DNA of 64,000 nucleotides from Setaria digitata (GCA_003640385.1 RCAB01000108.1:98299-162298), one strand, 5' to 3'; numbered from the stretch's first letter, positions 1-14,887 are shown. Numbers and translations are program-made. Notes: generated by a model from the sequence alone, not told the origin.

Positions 1-884
1 GAGCTGCTGCCAGAAATATCAAAACGTAATGTATCACTTAGCGCTTACTCATCACTTTTATCTATCCATACTTTTTTCTTCCTTTTTTTTAAAACAAACA
101 ATTAAACTACAGACAATTTTGTCCAATAAATTCACTTCAGCAGCATATGGGTGAATGTAATAAAGGAGGAAAATAATAAAAGCCTCAGCACAATTATAAC
201 TAAAATACTGCAACTCCATAAACGGCAGTGCGAATAAGCAGAAATTTATAGATCGGTGAACGTGATGAATTAAGAACATCAATAAATATATAACTGGGTA
301 ATGGAGCACTGGAAATTCTTTCAGCGTTAAACAGAAGTAAACTTGAATATCAAAAATAATTTCACAAGTGAATATTGGCATCGTAAGGCAATATGGTGAC
401 ACTACAAATGTTATTTCAGAAATCCATTAACTATGAGCTTCAAAGTCCCAAGGCCTCTTTGTCAAAGCGCAACTACTAACAAAGATAATACGAAAACACT
501 ACTAGCAGAGGTGAACGTCTTATCCTTTTTTTTTACTCAAAATAATTTAAGGTCCATCAAAGAAAATCCTTACTGAAGATTCCAATAACTCTTTGTATCC
601 ACGATTCAAAACCACTATTATCATCATAAACCACCATTTACTATCTAAAAGATGTTAAGTGGCAAATTAGAACAAGATGCAGATTTTTACAGCGGGCCTT
701 AATATAAGTTTCACCAATGATAAAAACAAAGCATTAAATATTGTTGAGTGCAGAATGACTGATATCAGAAGAGCAGGACTGCTTACAGCATTAATTTGAA
801 AAGCGCTAGATTTTTAACTCAATTTCAAGAGAGAGTCAAAAAAAAAAAAAAAACCACAAACCGACAAAGATGATCACAAACATA
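1..884. other. 3' flank of nrfl-1, no gene seen
   Basis: AT-rich sequence downstream of the nrfl-1 stop codon, with a run of A at about 838-853. It presumably holds the nrfl-1 3' UTR (minus strand). The one open stretch, on the minus strand between 58 and 402, is low in complexity and has no family resemblance. Confidence 0.5.
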
Positions 885-3800
885 TCACATATTGGAAACT
901 AGCTTATATTTTTCCTTCAAACTCATTTGAGTGTCACGTCGAGGATCCTTCTTGCGACTCACCAATCGACTACGTGCTTCGCCAGCACTCAGTTTAAATA
1001 TATCAGGCATTCCTGAAACTACACAAACTTAACAAAGTCGATAAGTAGTAGATAAGATGAGTTCTTTTCCAAATTAATTTCGAGAACGAACAATATCCAG
1101 GCTGAACATTATCAGCTAGCAGAAAGTTTTTCAACAGTCACAGATCACAGTCTAGATAACGACGATAACATAAGATGACAACAGTTTGAAGCTCCGAAAC
1201 GATGGCAGACGATGATGATCAGATTAAGAACTTTTTTACCTAAACAATAATCCAGAAGTAACTGACCACTGAAACTCTCACCACCAGCACTAAGCAATAA
1301 CTTTACCGATAAAAAGACATGAGTATAGTCTAAGCACTGGAACATTTTAAATATAGATGCCACGATACACTGAGCTACAAACTTATGACAGAATATTCCA
1401 AAACATGGAATTTTAAAAGCACAAAATCTTTACAAACCACTTTTATCCACTTTGTCGTTTCTCCCGAACTTTTCAGTATCATCTTGAAGCGACAAATCCA
1501 TTCCTTGTTTTAATGGAGCTACTGATGCAGTGACCTTCATCTTTGAATTGGGAGAAGCATTTTTCTGAAGTGATTACAAAACTCAACAAAAAACTGGGAT
1601 TTATCGGCTTTCAAAGTGGAAATTTCTTCACATCACCAATTATGCTCAGGAGAAATTTTCAAAGAAATGATATTTCAGTCAAAATTAACCAATTACGAAA
1701 TAGATAACACTGACTCACTTTCATGGTTCAATAATAAAAATTGTGCAGTAAAAAAATGATGCACGAGGAAACCCTTAAAGTAAAGTACGTGTCGGTTGTT
1801 TCTAAAACACTTTGATTTTTCAAAAAAGAAAAAAGAAACCAAGTGTCTCTGATAACCGCAGAAAGCAAAGTTATAAAAATATCTTTTTAGTGAAAAATGC
1901 AGGTAGCAATTTGTACTAATCTCTTAATAATTTATTATGTTTTGGCAAATTCACACGAAAAAATTTCAAAATCATGACACAACAATAGGATATTAAACTC
2001 CACAAGTGCTACTGCTTTTAAAAAACACAAGTCACCCAAACATGATAGTAGAGTCTGGATTAACTGGAACTTCTGGATGCGAGGTGAAGTCGACCGAATA
2101 AATTAAAAAGTCAAATTTTGCACATTAATAAAAAGTGACGAAAAAATTCTCAGATTTCAGATAAAATAAAAAATTGCACATCACTGAAATTCAACAACAT
2201 TCACAGTTCTTGAGAAAGTGTCAAGAATGAATATGTACAGCTTCACTTGAATTATTTTTCCGTCTACCATATAGATAAGAAGGATAAAAATGTGGACTGT
2301 ATCTCGAGGAATACAAACACGATTCTTTGAAACTATCCCATATTTTTATTATAAATTATGCTCCCATTTCATTACATTAACTTATCTCTCAATCTCTACC
2401 TCTTTCCTTTACACGCGATGCCACCAATTTCCATTTAAGTCATTTGAGCGTGTTCTACTAATTCTAAGCGAGACAAAGGAGTCAATTCACTTGAAAAAAT
2501 AAAATATTTCACTGTAATTTATCATTTTGAGCAGAGAGAAAAGCAAGAAAATTAATTTTATCACAGAATTACTTTTGGTTAAAGTTTGCAATGCTCAACT
2601 AGTAATTAATACATTGTACATAAGGTAAAGCTTTCACGAAGAGATTAAACACTAATTAGTGTTTACCATTATAAAGATGAAATCTGAATGGACTTACATT
2701 AGAATTGAGAGAATGTCCACCAAACATCTTCACTTCGTTTGTCGGCTGAAACAGATGAAAATTCAAAAAGTTCGAGAAACCTCAGAGTAATAGGTGAAAC
2801 ACTTCAAATAATATGACAAGCTTATGTAATTATTGCTGAAAAAACGCTAAATGAATGGAAACATAGGACTCCACAAACACTACATATGACAATCCTCCCT
2901 TTAAATTCTGCAACAACCTTATTTGTAATATTATGTTTACAAACCAGACTAGCTGCTAGACTTACTTCAATCCTATATAAAATGCAAAAAGATTGTGGCA
3001 TCAGGAGCATTTTATATTCAGCTGTATTTCACAGAGTTTTCTAACAATGAGTCATTTATCTTGTCTCGGATATATGATCCAGTAAGATCGAAAAGGGTTT
3101 AGGAAACACTTCCATGCTGCTGGTGAAGTGCTAGGCTGATGGTACTGGCAATTACTGAACACAATTCCAGATCACTTAAAAAGTAAGATCTCTGTCTATA
3201 GCATGCTTCAGTCCGATCAGCACAATTCTTCTTCGAGCAAAACAGTAACCAGTGGCATACAAGAAAACCTTAGGCAAAAACAAAGCCGGCAAATCACTTC
3301 CTCATGTTAGGGAAATTATGCCATATTTTCGCGTCAAAAAAAAAAAAAAAGAGAAAATGAAAAGGATATAAAGGTAAATAAAAAAAAAGCTCGCCATTTT
3401 TAACGACCTATCTAGTAGAGGCTATAAATTTTGAAGCACCGAATCACGCAATAATGAGAAGTGAGCGAACGTACAGCTAGTTTATATTAGAAAGTGATGT
3501 CGAATTAAAGACTGAGCAGGAGCAGAATTCAATAATAGTTGGCAGATAGAAATGGATTACAGTTCCGACCACAAATTCTAGTAAGGAAAACGGAGCCCGA
3601 AAAAAAAAGTAACTTACAATTTGCAATCACACTGGTGTTTTGCACGTATTCTTACGAGGATGTAAAAAATTATAAGAAAAAAGAGACAACATATTAAAGC
3701 TGAAAATAGTACTGATGAGGTATCTCATCACATCTTGTCTGCTATCTCTCAAAAATATCTAATTCAAAATAGTGATGGGATCAAATACTACAATAATGAA

Positions 3801-5495
3801 GATTGTAAGATTTTTTCACCTCGGAGGAAATATGAGAACAAAAGAAGGGCCAGAGGCATAAAAGATAAAAACAATTGATTAAATGGAAGAAAATGAAAGT
3901 TACTGTAGGACAAACTGAAAATAATCAGTGAAATGAAGTAAATTCACAATCAACGGACGGATCAATCACATCGTACTTTGACACTGAATAGAAATGAAGA
4001 CGATATAATACATAAGATCGTTACCCTTGTTTTAATTCACAGTATAGGAATAAGTGCAACCTCTTCCAAATAAATTTCTTGATGTATATATAATCTAAAA
4101 ATTGCTTTAGGGAGAATTCCGACAAAACATGCAATGGATCTCCTGAGACGTTGTATAGCAAAACTAAATCAAAAAACATTACACTTTCACAGACAAAAGT
4201 AGTTGAAAAACCTTTCTCCACCAACGTATCTATATTATCCACCAGAATTCAGAAAAAATTATAAAAAAAATAAAAAAGAGATAGCTCACACTTAACCCAT
4301 AATGCCTCCCTAGAAAGCTTAAATATCTCCGAATTTAAATTGATATTTATTTATGCAAAAACTTACTGATGAACCAGTCTCGAGGTTATAAAAATCTACT
4401 CGGCCAAATGAATATTCCACATGGTTTTCAGTGTACCACTGGTCAACTTCTTCCGATGCAACCAAGAGCTCGGTACGCAATGGATTCTTTTTTATTAAAG
4501 ATACAACTTCCTACAAAATCATTTTCGGAACAACAACACAAAACTGATCAATTAATCAAGTTAACTTTAACGAGATATCATGAGGGAAAAAAATTATTTA
4601 TAGGAGAAATCTAAATTCTGTTCAGAAATCTAAAAAATTCTTTTTCCCTTCTTTTGACATAAAAATCCTTTGGTTGTGGAACTATATCTTGCAGATAAAG
4701 CAGCCCTCAATAAACTACCCTTACACTGAACAATAGTAAAGAAGAAAATTTCTTCATAAAACCAGCAAAATTTTAAAAAAGTTGAAACTCACACATGTTA
4801 TAAATTCCAGAATTTTTGCAATAGTATAAAAACGCATACCTTATGCGCTGTGCTTGGATAAATGAGTTGACCATTAACACCTACAATTCGCTGTCCCATC
4901 TGTAAACCAGCCCGTTCACCAATGCCATTTTTATCAACTGCCCCAACAAAGTGGCCGCGATTCTTTTCAGCATGTAAATTAAATCCGAACTCTTCCGTCG
5001 GGTCATGCTTTCTCTGCATTAAAGTCAAATACAAACATCTGTCATACTACTGAAGCAAAAAAAAAACCCCAAAATAATGAATAACACCCACACCAATTTC
5101 ACAAATCTTTATAGCATTACTACCAAAATTTTCTCAGAAATGGGAACAAGATTATTCACACATATTTTTTTTTCGGAATAATTCAAATAATTTTGATTAT
5201 AACACTTGCATTTCAATCAAATTATCATAACTGGAGTTGTAGACAGTATGTGGTTAGATTTTGGGAAACAGTGGGAAAAGGAGATGAATAGAAATCACAA
5301 ACTTTTTTATTTTTATTACAGAAATTTTCATATTTGGGAAGCTTATGAACCGAAAACAAATGTAAGGAACTCAATTTCTAAATTATTTTTGTGTTTACGA
5401 GAAAACGAACCAATCGGCACAATCGTGGCTTCGGGACATTCGACATTGATGAAACAGATAGAGTGGTAAAGGAAATGGGAATGCTGATTGTCCTC
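885..5495 (-). CDS. nrfl-1: NHERF-like PDZ scaffold, 3' part or short isoform (NRFL-1)
   Basis: Minus-strand exons, in order: 5495-5411 (or to 5399), 5013-4840, 4510-4367, 2745-2698, 1564-1438, 1012-885; phases agree at every junction. The joined protein has one PDZ domain: PRLCRL start, carboxylate loop EFGFNLH, then RIVGVNGQLIYP and HKEVVSLIKKNPL. A linker follows, and the protein ends KYKLVSNM, the ezrin/radixin/moesin-binding tail of the NHERF family. NHERF proteins tether apical membrane transporters to ERM proteins and actin. An in-frame ATG at 5446 gives 218 residues with one PDZ, whereas C. elegans NRFL-1 has two. The TTTCAG at 5501-5496 could be a cis or a spliced-leader acceptor, so this is either a short isoform or the 3' half of a longer gene. 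The exon-1 donor is uncertain: TTG|GTTCGT gives the same length as the worm homologue, CTC|GTAAAC adds four residues. Confidence 0.85.
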
Positions 5496-7945
5496 CTGAA
5501 AGAATTTTTTTGAATAATAAACCCTAAATAATTTATATGCCTCATTATCAGAAAAATTAAAGCATTTTCAAGCAAATAACATACGGGAATTTCATCACAT
5601 TTAAAAAATATCAGATGCTCCGATAATTTCTGCTAAATAACAATAGAAATGTAGAGCTCTAACAGAGAGTGAGAGTTATCTGCTCCAAATGAAATTCTCT
5701 GTTAACCTGACAACCAATAACGTTTGTAAACAAATAAAACTTAAGTGCCTTATTAACCAATATATGATTTAAAAAATGAAAAGAAAAAGAAATATAACCA
5801 GCACAAGGAAATTCCGTTATGTTAACAGTTAAAACAGTTACTTTTCAAGTTTTAGTCCCAAAATACAAAAACTAAGATTTTTTTTTCATCGTTAGCTAAG
5901 ATGTCAAATGCAAAACTGTGACTGCAAAGAAGAGGAAAATTACGAATCCGAACTCCTATTAAAAAGTATGCAGCACACTAAGCATTGAGAAATATAAGCT
6001 GGATGGAAATATGGTTTAAATCCTTCACTATTAACGAAACTTCACCGGCATCTAATACACTCTCTGCGTACCACATCTTTCTTGCTTGTAAAAACAGTAA
6101 AAGTTCGGTTAGAAATAACCACACCAAAAAGATGATGAAGAATCGGAATCTTTTGAGAAATTTGAAACAAATAGGCAGATACTCACCCAATTTGTTGGAA
6201 TCTATCATCGCAAATAATAACTAGGGCCAACCTTCATTCTCAAAGACAAGCCTCCATAACAACCTTAAATCGTTTTTTTTTTTTTTTCTCCTGGTACAAA
6301 CTATACATGATTCAACTCGACTTCGAAGAATTCCTTAATTTAACAGTGTATTCAGTTTTACTTAATCACTTAATACCGCTTAGCCTCCTCCCCCCTCCTC
6401 AATTGTGAACAGTTATAGATGTACTTATTGGAAGAAATCATAGTGAATCAAACACTTCATTCAACTTCATTGTTCTGACTGTTTTAAGCAAAATTTAAAT
6501 GAGATGTTATTCTAACTGATAAATTAGTAATCTACAACATTACATCAAGCCATCATATTGCTGCTATCGAAATTCTCTTGTCTTTTTTCTTCATTATATG
6601 AAAAAATAGTTCACGAAATCTTAAACTACATCACCCATTATTTCTAAAAATAAATAAACCCTGAAAACTTTACTGTTTTTAGTAATAAAAAAGAAAACTA
6701 ATAATGTATTTTAGTCAAAAAAACTAATAAAACAATACTCGGGATAAACAAGACTGACCACTTTTTAGACAAAAGAATCAGTCAGTTTGTATTAGCAAAG
6801 TTTAGCATTTCAAAAACTTCCGTGACGTTTACCAGCTTCCGGGAAATAACACTCGCAATAATAGTTGACGGTACTTCAATTTCCCGAGATCTCATCTTGG
6901 ATGTCTATTACTTTTTTTTGCTGATAAATGTTTGCAGAATAATTATACAGAGAGCAGAATCTTCCTCAGTTACTGCTACTGATTTCAGTATCTTTAAGGA
7001 ATTTACTTTAAAACTTTGCAGATAACAAGGAGCAATACTAATTCAGAAATTTCACGATTTTTCTGGAACCTTTAAAACATTAATATCAATTTTTCTATCG
7101 ATTAAAGCTACATGTTCAAAAACTATAGCGACATGGTAGTGATGAGATTGTTATGGATAAGCAATCCAAAAGTATGTTTTCCTTGCAACAACTGTCTTAA
7201 AAGTTAACGCATGTTAACGCATCCTTAGAAATGACTACGTTTCATGCAAATAATTTAAATTCATTTGATAGATTGAAGTGCTGTCAAGGCAATGCATTTT
7301 ATGATTTTTCTTGGGTCGGGTGGGACTACTGCACTGTACGTCTGTCTTTGTCAGAGGTTCCAAACACTGTAAAAACGAGAAAAAAAAAAAGGGAGGGAAG
7401 CAAAATGTGAAAACGTAACTTGACATGCCGAATGGATGATTTCTTATCCTTGAAATGTTGATGGAATATCCTCTCGGAACATTCTAAGGATTTCTGCACA
7501 CTTTTTATTTTTATGAACATACAGAGAGAAAGGGAGAAAGTAACTGTGGTTGCAAAATGCGGATAAATGAGAGCTCAACAGGAAAAGTTTTCATAACATT
7601 TATATACTTTCACACCATTTTTCCGAACTAGGAGAGAATATTGAGCACAATTAAAAACATTTCCAGTTCTACGCAATAACTGATTTTTATAAGGAAAAGA
7701 ATTGGCAAATGACTGGAAAATCTGGACGTATTTTCCGAAGAGGTGTGGTGGAAGGATGGAAGGATAATTTCTCCTCAAGGCAGCTAACCCTGAATAGTAA
7801 ATTTTTCACACAAAACTAGCCTGCTACACTTTTCTGCTTCTCTCAATAGCTTTTATTAAGCTAAGAGAGAGGATTTTGTAACAAAAAAAAGTGCACTGGA
7901 AAAGTCAGGGAGATAAAACTCTCGAATGCTGAGTGAATAAACAAC
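5496..7945. other. Upstream region of nrfl-1, no certain exon
   Basis: AT-rich. A first PDZ domain of NRFL-1 would be expected on the minus strand here, but no GFNLHAE-like exon was found. A short minus-strand open piece at about 6825-6890 (starting MRSREIEVPS, followed by a GTAAAC donor-like site) ends in phase 0 and does not fit the exon at 5495, so it is not annotated. Confidence 0.3.
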
Positions 7946-8470
7946 CTAAGCACAACCTATTAAACCTTCTAAAGCTGGACCACAGCGTTTGAAAGGAGAG
8001 AAATCACAGCTCTGGAGCAACCTGCAACAGTTTGCCGAAGCGTGACCTGACACGAGGAATCGGCCAAGTCCACTTTCAGAGAGGTGTTCAGACTGACTAG
8101 ACAAGTGACATACACACACATATGGGTGCAGGGGGTATACATGGAATACAGAGAGAGAAACAATAGAAGTGATAGATGTAAAGGTGGTATAGCCTTGGAA
8201 GATAATCGATAAAGCTGTTGAGAGCACATGGAAGGAAAGGGTGATTAGAGGGTTGAAGTGCCGTCCACTGCAGGCAGTGTGGAATGGATGGAGGGGTAGG
8301 TGGTGCAGTGGTGGTAGCGCAGAGTGGCATACGTACACATCGGACAAAATTTGACGTGATCCGTGCTTTCTGTGATGACTGTTCCGTTCACGCAACGCAG
8401 CGCGAACAGAGTGATCTTAATGGCTGTACAGCTGATCAGCAGTGCGGGAAGTGAGAAGTGAAACGTCTTG
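7946..8470. other. GC-richer island upstream of nrfl-1
   Basis: This stretch is visibly richer in G and C than its flanks. On the minus strand it holds an open frame of about 150 codons (8395-7946) with overlapping open frames. The translation is rich in Ser, His, Pro and Cys with no recognised domain, so base composition probably explains it. A promoter or non-coding first exon of the minus-strand nrfl-1 gene is the simplest reading, inferred from position only. Confidence 0.3.
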
Positions 8471-11400
8471 GTTTCAGTAGCTGGTCAATATGGAGGTGTT
8501 CGCAGAAGCCGAAATAATTTCAAATCATTAGACATGTATTTCTCACAGATTATCCTTTTCAATAAGCAAGTTGGTTATTCGCACTAATTCACTGCAAACC
8601 TATGTCAGGTCATTGCTTTTCTAAAGCTACTTGAATCTGTACTATCTTTGAAAAGCACTTCTCAGCAGTATAATGAAATAGTATGATCAAAGATGGATAT
8701 TTAAGATGAGCAAAGTTCAACTCTGGCGTATGATCTTTTCGGAAAAAAAACAACGGAAGAATCAAAAAATAGGTGGACATTACCAAGTAAATGGAAAGCG
8801 GTAAGTGGTCTTGACAACTGATTAAGACATGAGAGATCCTTCAATTAAACTACGATGGTAGCATGAGTTAGACTGAGTTTTTCGTGGATATGCACTTGTC
8901 TTTCTCTTGTTCAGGAAATAGATTAGAAACAAACTAGCAGTGGAGCAGCAGGAGAACAGCATGGCACGAAAGGAACTGTTCGTGCTGCTTGTATCCAGTA
9001 CAAAGACGGCAAAATGTGTTCACTGATAATGACACGAGCTACAAATTATCGGTAAATAACAACACAGATTCATCAATCAGTTGATAAGATCGTAAAATAA
9101 AAAAAAAAAAAAGGTTCTAAGGAAGAGCATTGTTACGAATAAAAGTAGTAAAACATCATTACTTTATCGACATGGAGGTGCAAACTTCAACAAAGTTGTG
9201 ATAAAAGGAAAAATAAAACTGGATTTCGGAAAGTGTCAGTGATCCGTTATGCGTTAGCTAGCTTCTTACTGAAATGGCCTTACTTCTCATTACTAGCAGG
9301 ATAAAATGAGGGACTCGTTCGGTCTGGCTGAAAACAATCAGAAATGGAAATTAATAAAAGCCGCAACTTAGTGTTCGCAGTTATGGAATCACCATCAGAA
9401 TGTTGCTAGTTACTGTCGGAAACTGAAAAATGAAGAAATAAACGAAAGTAGATGATGAGACCAACTTTCATGATCTACTAAGCGAAAAGCTTATTCTAAC
9501 CACTCAGACTATTACAAGGGAGTGAATAGTGAATAGTGAGATAGGTGGGAGGCATCCCATCGTGTGACTAGGAAAGACACAAGAAACTGTGAAAGTTTTG
9601 CTGTGTTTCGTTGTTCAATTTAATTTTTTTCTTATATTTTTCAACTTTCGGTTTTTTACGAATAGACAATAAATGATGAAAGCCCTTAATGACAGAACCT
9701 CGAAAGAACCACTGGAAAGGTCCGGAATTTTGAGAAATTTCAAGGGAAGGATTATTAAGGTGGAAAAAAAAACCCTGCTTATTTCAACAACTGAAAAGTA
9801 CCATACACGTTAATAAACGAATAACTAATATACTAAAACTCTTTAAGCATATTTGAATGTTCCCTTCAGAATATATGATTCCATAGATTAAACCATACAG
9901 AGCAAACAAAAGCATCAAAGTAACTTCACCTAAAAAAGCCTAGAAAAATATTGATGAGCCCGATTCTAGATATTCCAATCCTGATAGCTAAACTCGTTGC
10001 GAATGAACTTGAGAAACGGATTATGTTCCGTAAGTATAAATACAAATTTTACGGTGATACAACTGAAAATGCTCATCACTTAAAACCAAACTAAAAAACT
10101 AACCTGCTTTTTCCTCAGAAGACTGTAAAACATAAGGTAAAGAAGACGCTATATAGACATTGTGTCGTTAAACTACTCCGAACCTTCCTGCGATATTACA
10201 GAATTTCATACTGTAAATTTCATTTTGAAGTTCAAATTGGATCCTCCGATTCTCTATACCACCTACAAATAATTGTTCATAATCCATACACTACACGTAA
10301 AACATGTTTCTCGATGCAAGCGATTATTCATATAAATTATTAGTGCACATGAAATTTTCTTGAAGTTATACTTCTTCCAAACGAGACAAAATTCAACAAT
10401 GCATCCAGTCTGTTCAGATATTCAAGTGTCGACTAACCTTAATTTCAGTAATGCAACTATACACTACAAGATTTTCCACAAGAAATATTTTCCGTAGCCA
10501 AATATATCGACTGTGCAAAGTTTATCTGAATCCAACTAGTCAATATTTACTTTTCCGGGAAATCATTGCAGTGATTGTTATCGCATATGTCAGTAGCGTT
10601 TCCGACAGGTATACAATAATCTCGAGTTTCACTGACAGAAGGCATAGTGGGGTAGAAAAGCTCAGAGAATTACTGGTAAACAGACTTTCTTTCACAATAG
10701 AAGAGTGATGGATAAGGTAACTCGAATGTTTCAAACTACTGTACTGGTAGGGTGGATAACCTCTAGCCTAGAGGTGGAAAAGAAAATTGGAAATTCATGT
10801 AGAATAACAAAATGCTGTCAGAAGGCAAGGAAAGATGTGGAGGTAGGTGGTTCGAAATGAGGTCACCGTGCAGAACAGATTCTACCCGAATTTCTTACCA
10901 GCTCTTTTACGGGAGCACAGCTGTTATAAATATTCATTAAATCAATTGCCGAACTTCTATTCAGAAACAAAATGCTTGTGACTAGATCGGAATGGTTACA
11001 TTTGCTTCTTGACATGCTATCGAATCATTTTCTCTTGCTTAGAGCCGCATATCCTGTTCCTCACCTTCTCAATATAAAGACATAATTTACATTCATGGAT
11101 TATAGCAGCTGATTCCTCCAAAAATGTATGCCTGCATCCCGCTAGCATCAAAATGCTCAATTTAAATCGAAGACTTGATGCCATGCGCTGTTAAGTATAT
11201 GAACGAATAACTGATAATTCTGAAGATCAAAAAATGATAATTTTGAAGATTAAGAAAAATGACCATTAATTAATTAAGAAAAATGATCGTAAAAAAATAG
11301 GCCCATTAGGGATAGCAATTTGAAGAGCAGGTTAAAAAAAATTGAAAGCAGTTTTCTACAAGATTATTGTTTGTAATGACAATTACTTTTGAATAAAAAA

Positions 11401-14400
11401 CTAACACATCAGGAGATGGTCATCCATTTTGACAGCAAGAAATAATAAACTAACTTACTGGTATTAAATATAAATATTAGATATAATATAAATACACACT
11501 TTACCCCACATTCCTGCAACACTGCTACGTATTACGCAACAATATGGTATTGGATACGTCAACTTTTCAAACTACCTGTTACCTCTACTCAGATTCTTAC
11601 CAACCAGTATTTTCCATAGAGAAACGATATATATAAACAATCATTCTCGATGTTTACTCTCAAACAGCATTGAGAATGATTATCACTGATACAGCTTTGA
11701 AGAAAAGAAAATACACGAAGGTCGCAACTGAAACGATCCATTCAGGAATTACTTGTTTCTATCACCTGACTCTGACACAGCTCGACAGTTAACTTTTACC
11801 CCATCCCAAATGGAAATTGTATACGCATTCCAGGAACATTTCTGTGGAACCTACGCACTGCCCTAATTGTCTTAAAGAGAAAGTTTTAGACTGCAAAAGC
11901 AACATGTATCGAGTTCAAGAAGAAACCTAGTGGTGTCCTCAAATTCGTCTCTCCCGATCTCACTGAATTTTTCATTTCTACGTATATTTCGCAGTCTTAT
12001 AGAAAGCTTACTAAATTCCTTGGGTAATATACTGCTTCTTGGTTCACTGTAACCTATTTCTTCGTTTCAGTTAATTTTGATCTCTGCAAAACAAACTCAA
12101 GTAACAGAATCTCGTAATAAATTTCTCTAAAATTTTAAGGATCTAATGACCATAATTATAATTGCCATGAATATTTGTAGAACCTTTTTTCACAATCAAA
12201 CACTTGTAGAAATTACATTAGCATTTCTATCTGAAATTCAGTACTGTTTCTTTCGCTTTTGGTATTGAGAAGCCGGTAGTGAGTAGAGCTTCAAACAAAT
12301 GATTTGGTAAAAGTGAAGAAGTTAGTTATTAGATAAGTTACTAAATAACTATATCTTGATGCATTCAAATCAGGTCTTGAGATCCATCGATGGATCCACT
12401 AACAGTATGTCAAATGATGGAAAATTTAAACAACTTCTTTAATAATTTAAACGTTTAGATTATTAACTTTAAAGAAAGTTTTATAAGAATTAACAGTGAA
12501 AGAGGAACATGACTGGTCAAGTGAAGACAGAAGTCTAGAAGCTCGGTCAAAGCGTACAGTTCAAATTGTTTAGATAGTCTTCGACAGTGATTCTTCATGA
12601 GGACTCACTTTCAATGTAGTTAAATACCTGCCACCTCCCTTGTACTTTGGAATACTCATAGAAGGAGTGAGCCACTGATAAAGATAAAACTTTTGCCTTC
12701 ACTTCATTTATTATTACAAGGTAGCAAATTTATCTGCTTAAAATCTCTTCGTCATTCTCTCAATCACTGGCCTACACAACCATAAATGTAGAAAAAAAAT
12801 TCTAGCTGATGTTGTCTTTCATACAAACAAATACATCCCTTTTCCCTGTCCCTGTCACTAATTCAGCACATTATTCCATTTGACTTTTGTTGATGAGAAT
12901 GTAGATGAACATTACTTTTTAAACATTGTAACAGAAACAATAAAAAGATTCAATTCAGCTGTTTAGCAGTCGCATTACTCTATATACTCCTCAGCGGAAA
13001 CTTATATAGAAAATATACAGGGCCTGAAGCCTCCAAGTCATCGAAAGAGTGGATGACGGAATGTGATATAAAACATGAAACGGAAATATTAATGCAGAAC
13101 ACTGTAAGAGAAACAATTTATACAAATTAAAGTTATACAAATCTGTTATAAAAGAAGTTGCTGATACCAGCTAAAATTATTACAGATTAAATGATAGTTA
13201 CAACTCTAAAGAATTTTGGATAATTTTTTATAATAAATATCTAAAAAGACCATTATACAAATTAAAAACAAAGAAAAATATCATATAGCGAAGGTCCTCG
13301 GAGAAAAAAAAAATGATAGAAATCACGCAGCTAAATGAATTTGATGACAGGAATAGGAAGGATCGTGATAATCAAAAAAAGATTACAACAGATGACCCGG
13401 CATAATTGAACATAAAGGAATATTAAGAATGAGATAAGTTTCGAGTAAATGAAAACAGGTCAAAAAATAATCACTGTGAATCACAGAAATAGTTCAGAAT
13501 ATCGCAAATTATTGCTGGTGTTATAACAGTATTTAAAGCAATCTGTAGGTAAACAACGTTTGTTGAGACCGAGAAACAAAATCTTACATGCTTGGAACAA
13601 TGGAAGATTGAAAGTAAACAGAAGAATTTAAAATTTTCAAGTTATCTACTAGGAGACTCGAAAGTTCATGGCGGAACCACAGCAAACCGCGGGAAATGGA
13701 GGGAATTTGTAGCTTCTTCAAGGACGTTTAACTCCTTATTCCTTTTATGATAAATTTTGCTCTTATCAGAATGCTTCTAAGCAGTTAAAATTGCTTGAAA
13801 AATAATCAGAAAATAGCAAACAAATACTCTCTTTAATATTCCGTATTACCATCGATATCTTACAATTCATTAACATCGATTTCTTAAACAATTTCTTAAC
13901 TGACAACATTCCTATCCAAGCTCGATAATAACTTCGACAAAAAACATCTCTTCAGCAAGAGAACCTCCTTCATCAAAAAAGATTACAGTGTTATCTCTTC
14001 AATCGCCGCATATCAACCAACTCTATCAATTACGACATCCGTCATACTGTAACATTTGGAACAAAATGACAATTAAATGACTAAGTTCACTTTTTGGAAT
14101 AGTTGAATCAGCAATGAAAAAAAAAGCCAACAATAACTTTCTGTAAATGTATAACGACAAAACAATTCCGAAATCCACAGTACGCTAACAGCAATAACAA
14201 TAAAATGGAAGCGTACTAATTTTGTTGAAAAGTTGAAAATTTTCCACCTACATCAGGAAACAAATCGTGTTATGGTTATTCCTGACTCAGTTCAAAACTG
14301 TTATTCCATGATGTAGTTCATGTACTGACGCACATGCTAACAAATTTTACTTAGCACACCTGAATTATGTCAGCTAAGCAGAACTAAACTACAAATCAAC

Positions 14401-14887
14401 CATTCTAGGAATCTTATCATTCCGCCAGTGACTTTCTTCCCTGTCGAATTTTAAATTCGATACATTCCCTTGCTCTTTTCCAAAATCTATTGTTGTAATG
14501 TCGATATCGAAATTTTCTAAATTGCGGTTGCTTTTGTTATTTTTCGCTCTTTCGCCATCACTCGCACTATGTACTAAAAAAGATAAGTCTGCATATTATG
14601 TACATATCAAAATATTCCGCAAAAAAAAAGGTTTTCCATTGAGTTCCAAATTTCTCGTTCTATATTCCTAATACTTGTAGTGAAACCCAAATCCAAGTGC
14701 TAAAAATAAGATCTGATTAATTCGTGCTGATTCTTTAATCATAAAAATGAGAAATATTTTCATTTAGTCAAAGTCAATGCATTTCAAGCTCGCTTCGCAA
14801 ATCAATTTATAATAAAAGTCCGAGGGATTTCTCAAATGGGGACGAAAACTAACTCACCGAAAGTTTTTAAAACAGTTGTCAATATAT
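8471..14887. other. Intergenic, about 6.4 kb, no gene recognised
   Basis: Lies between the 5' side of nrfl-1 and the 3' end of crld-1, both on the minus strand. AT-rich with scattered A and T runs. No exon with family resemblance was found on either strand. A small imperfect stem-loop is at 11639-11681 (arms AATCATTCTCGATG and CATTGAGAATGATT). Confidence 0.5.

Noticed and set aside
4369..4614. Plus-strand open frame
   Set aside because: Antisense of the nrfl-1 exon 4510-4367, whose minus-strand translation completes the PDZ domain.
5978..6208. Minus-strand frame (KMWYAESVLDAGEV) as the missing PDZ1 exon of nrfl-1
   Set aside because: Does not align with the PDZ1 core and lacks convincing splice sites in matching phase.
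11639..11681. Imperfect 14-bp stem-loop as a microRNA precursor
   Set aside because: The stem is too short for a typical precursor and there is no conservation evidence.
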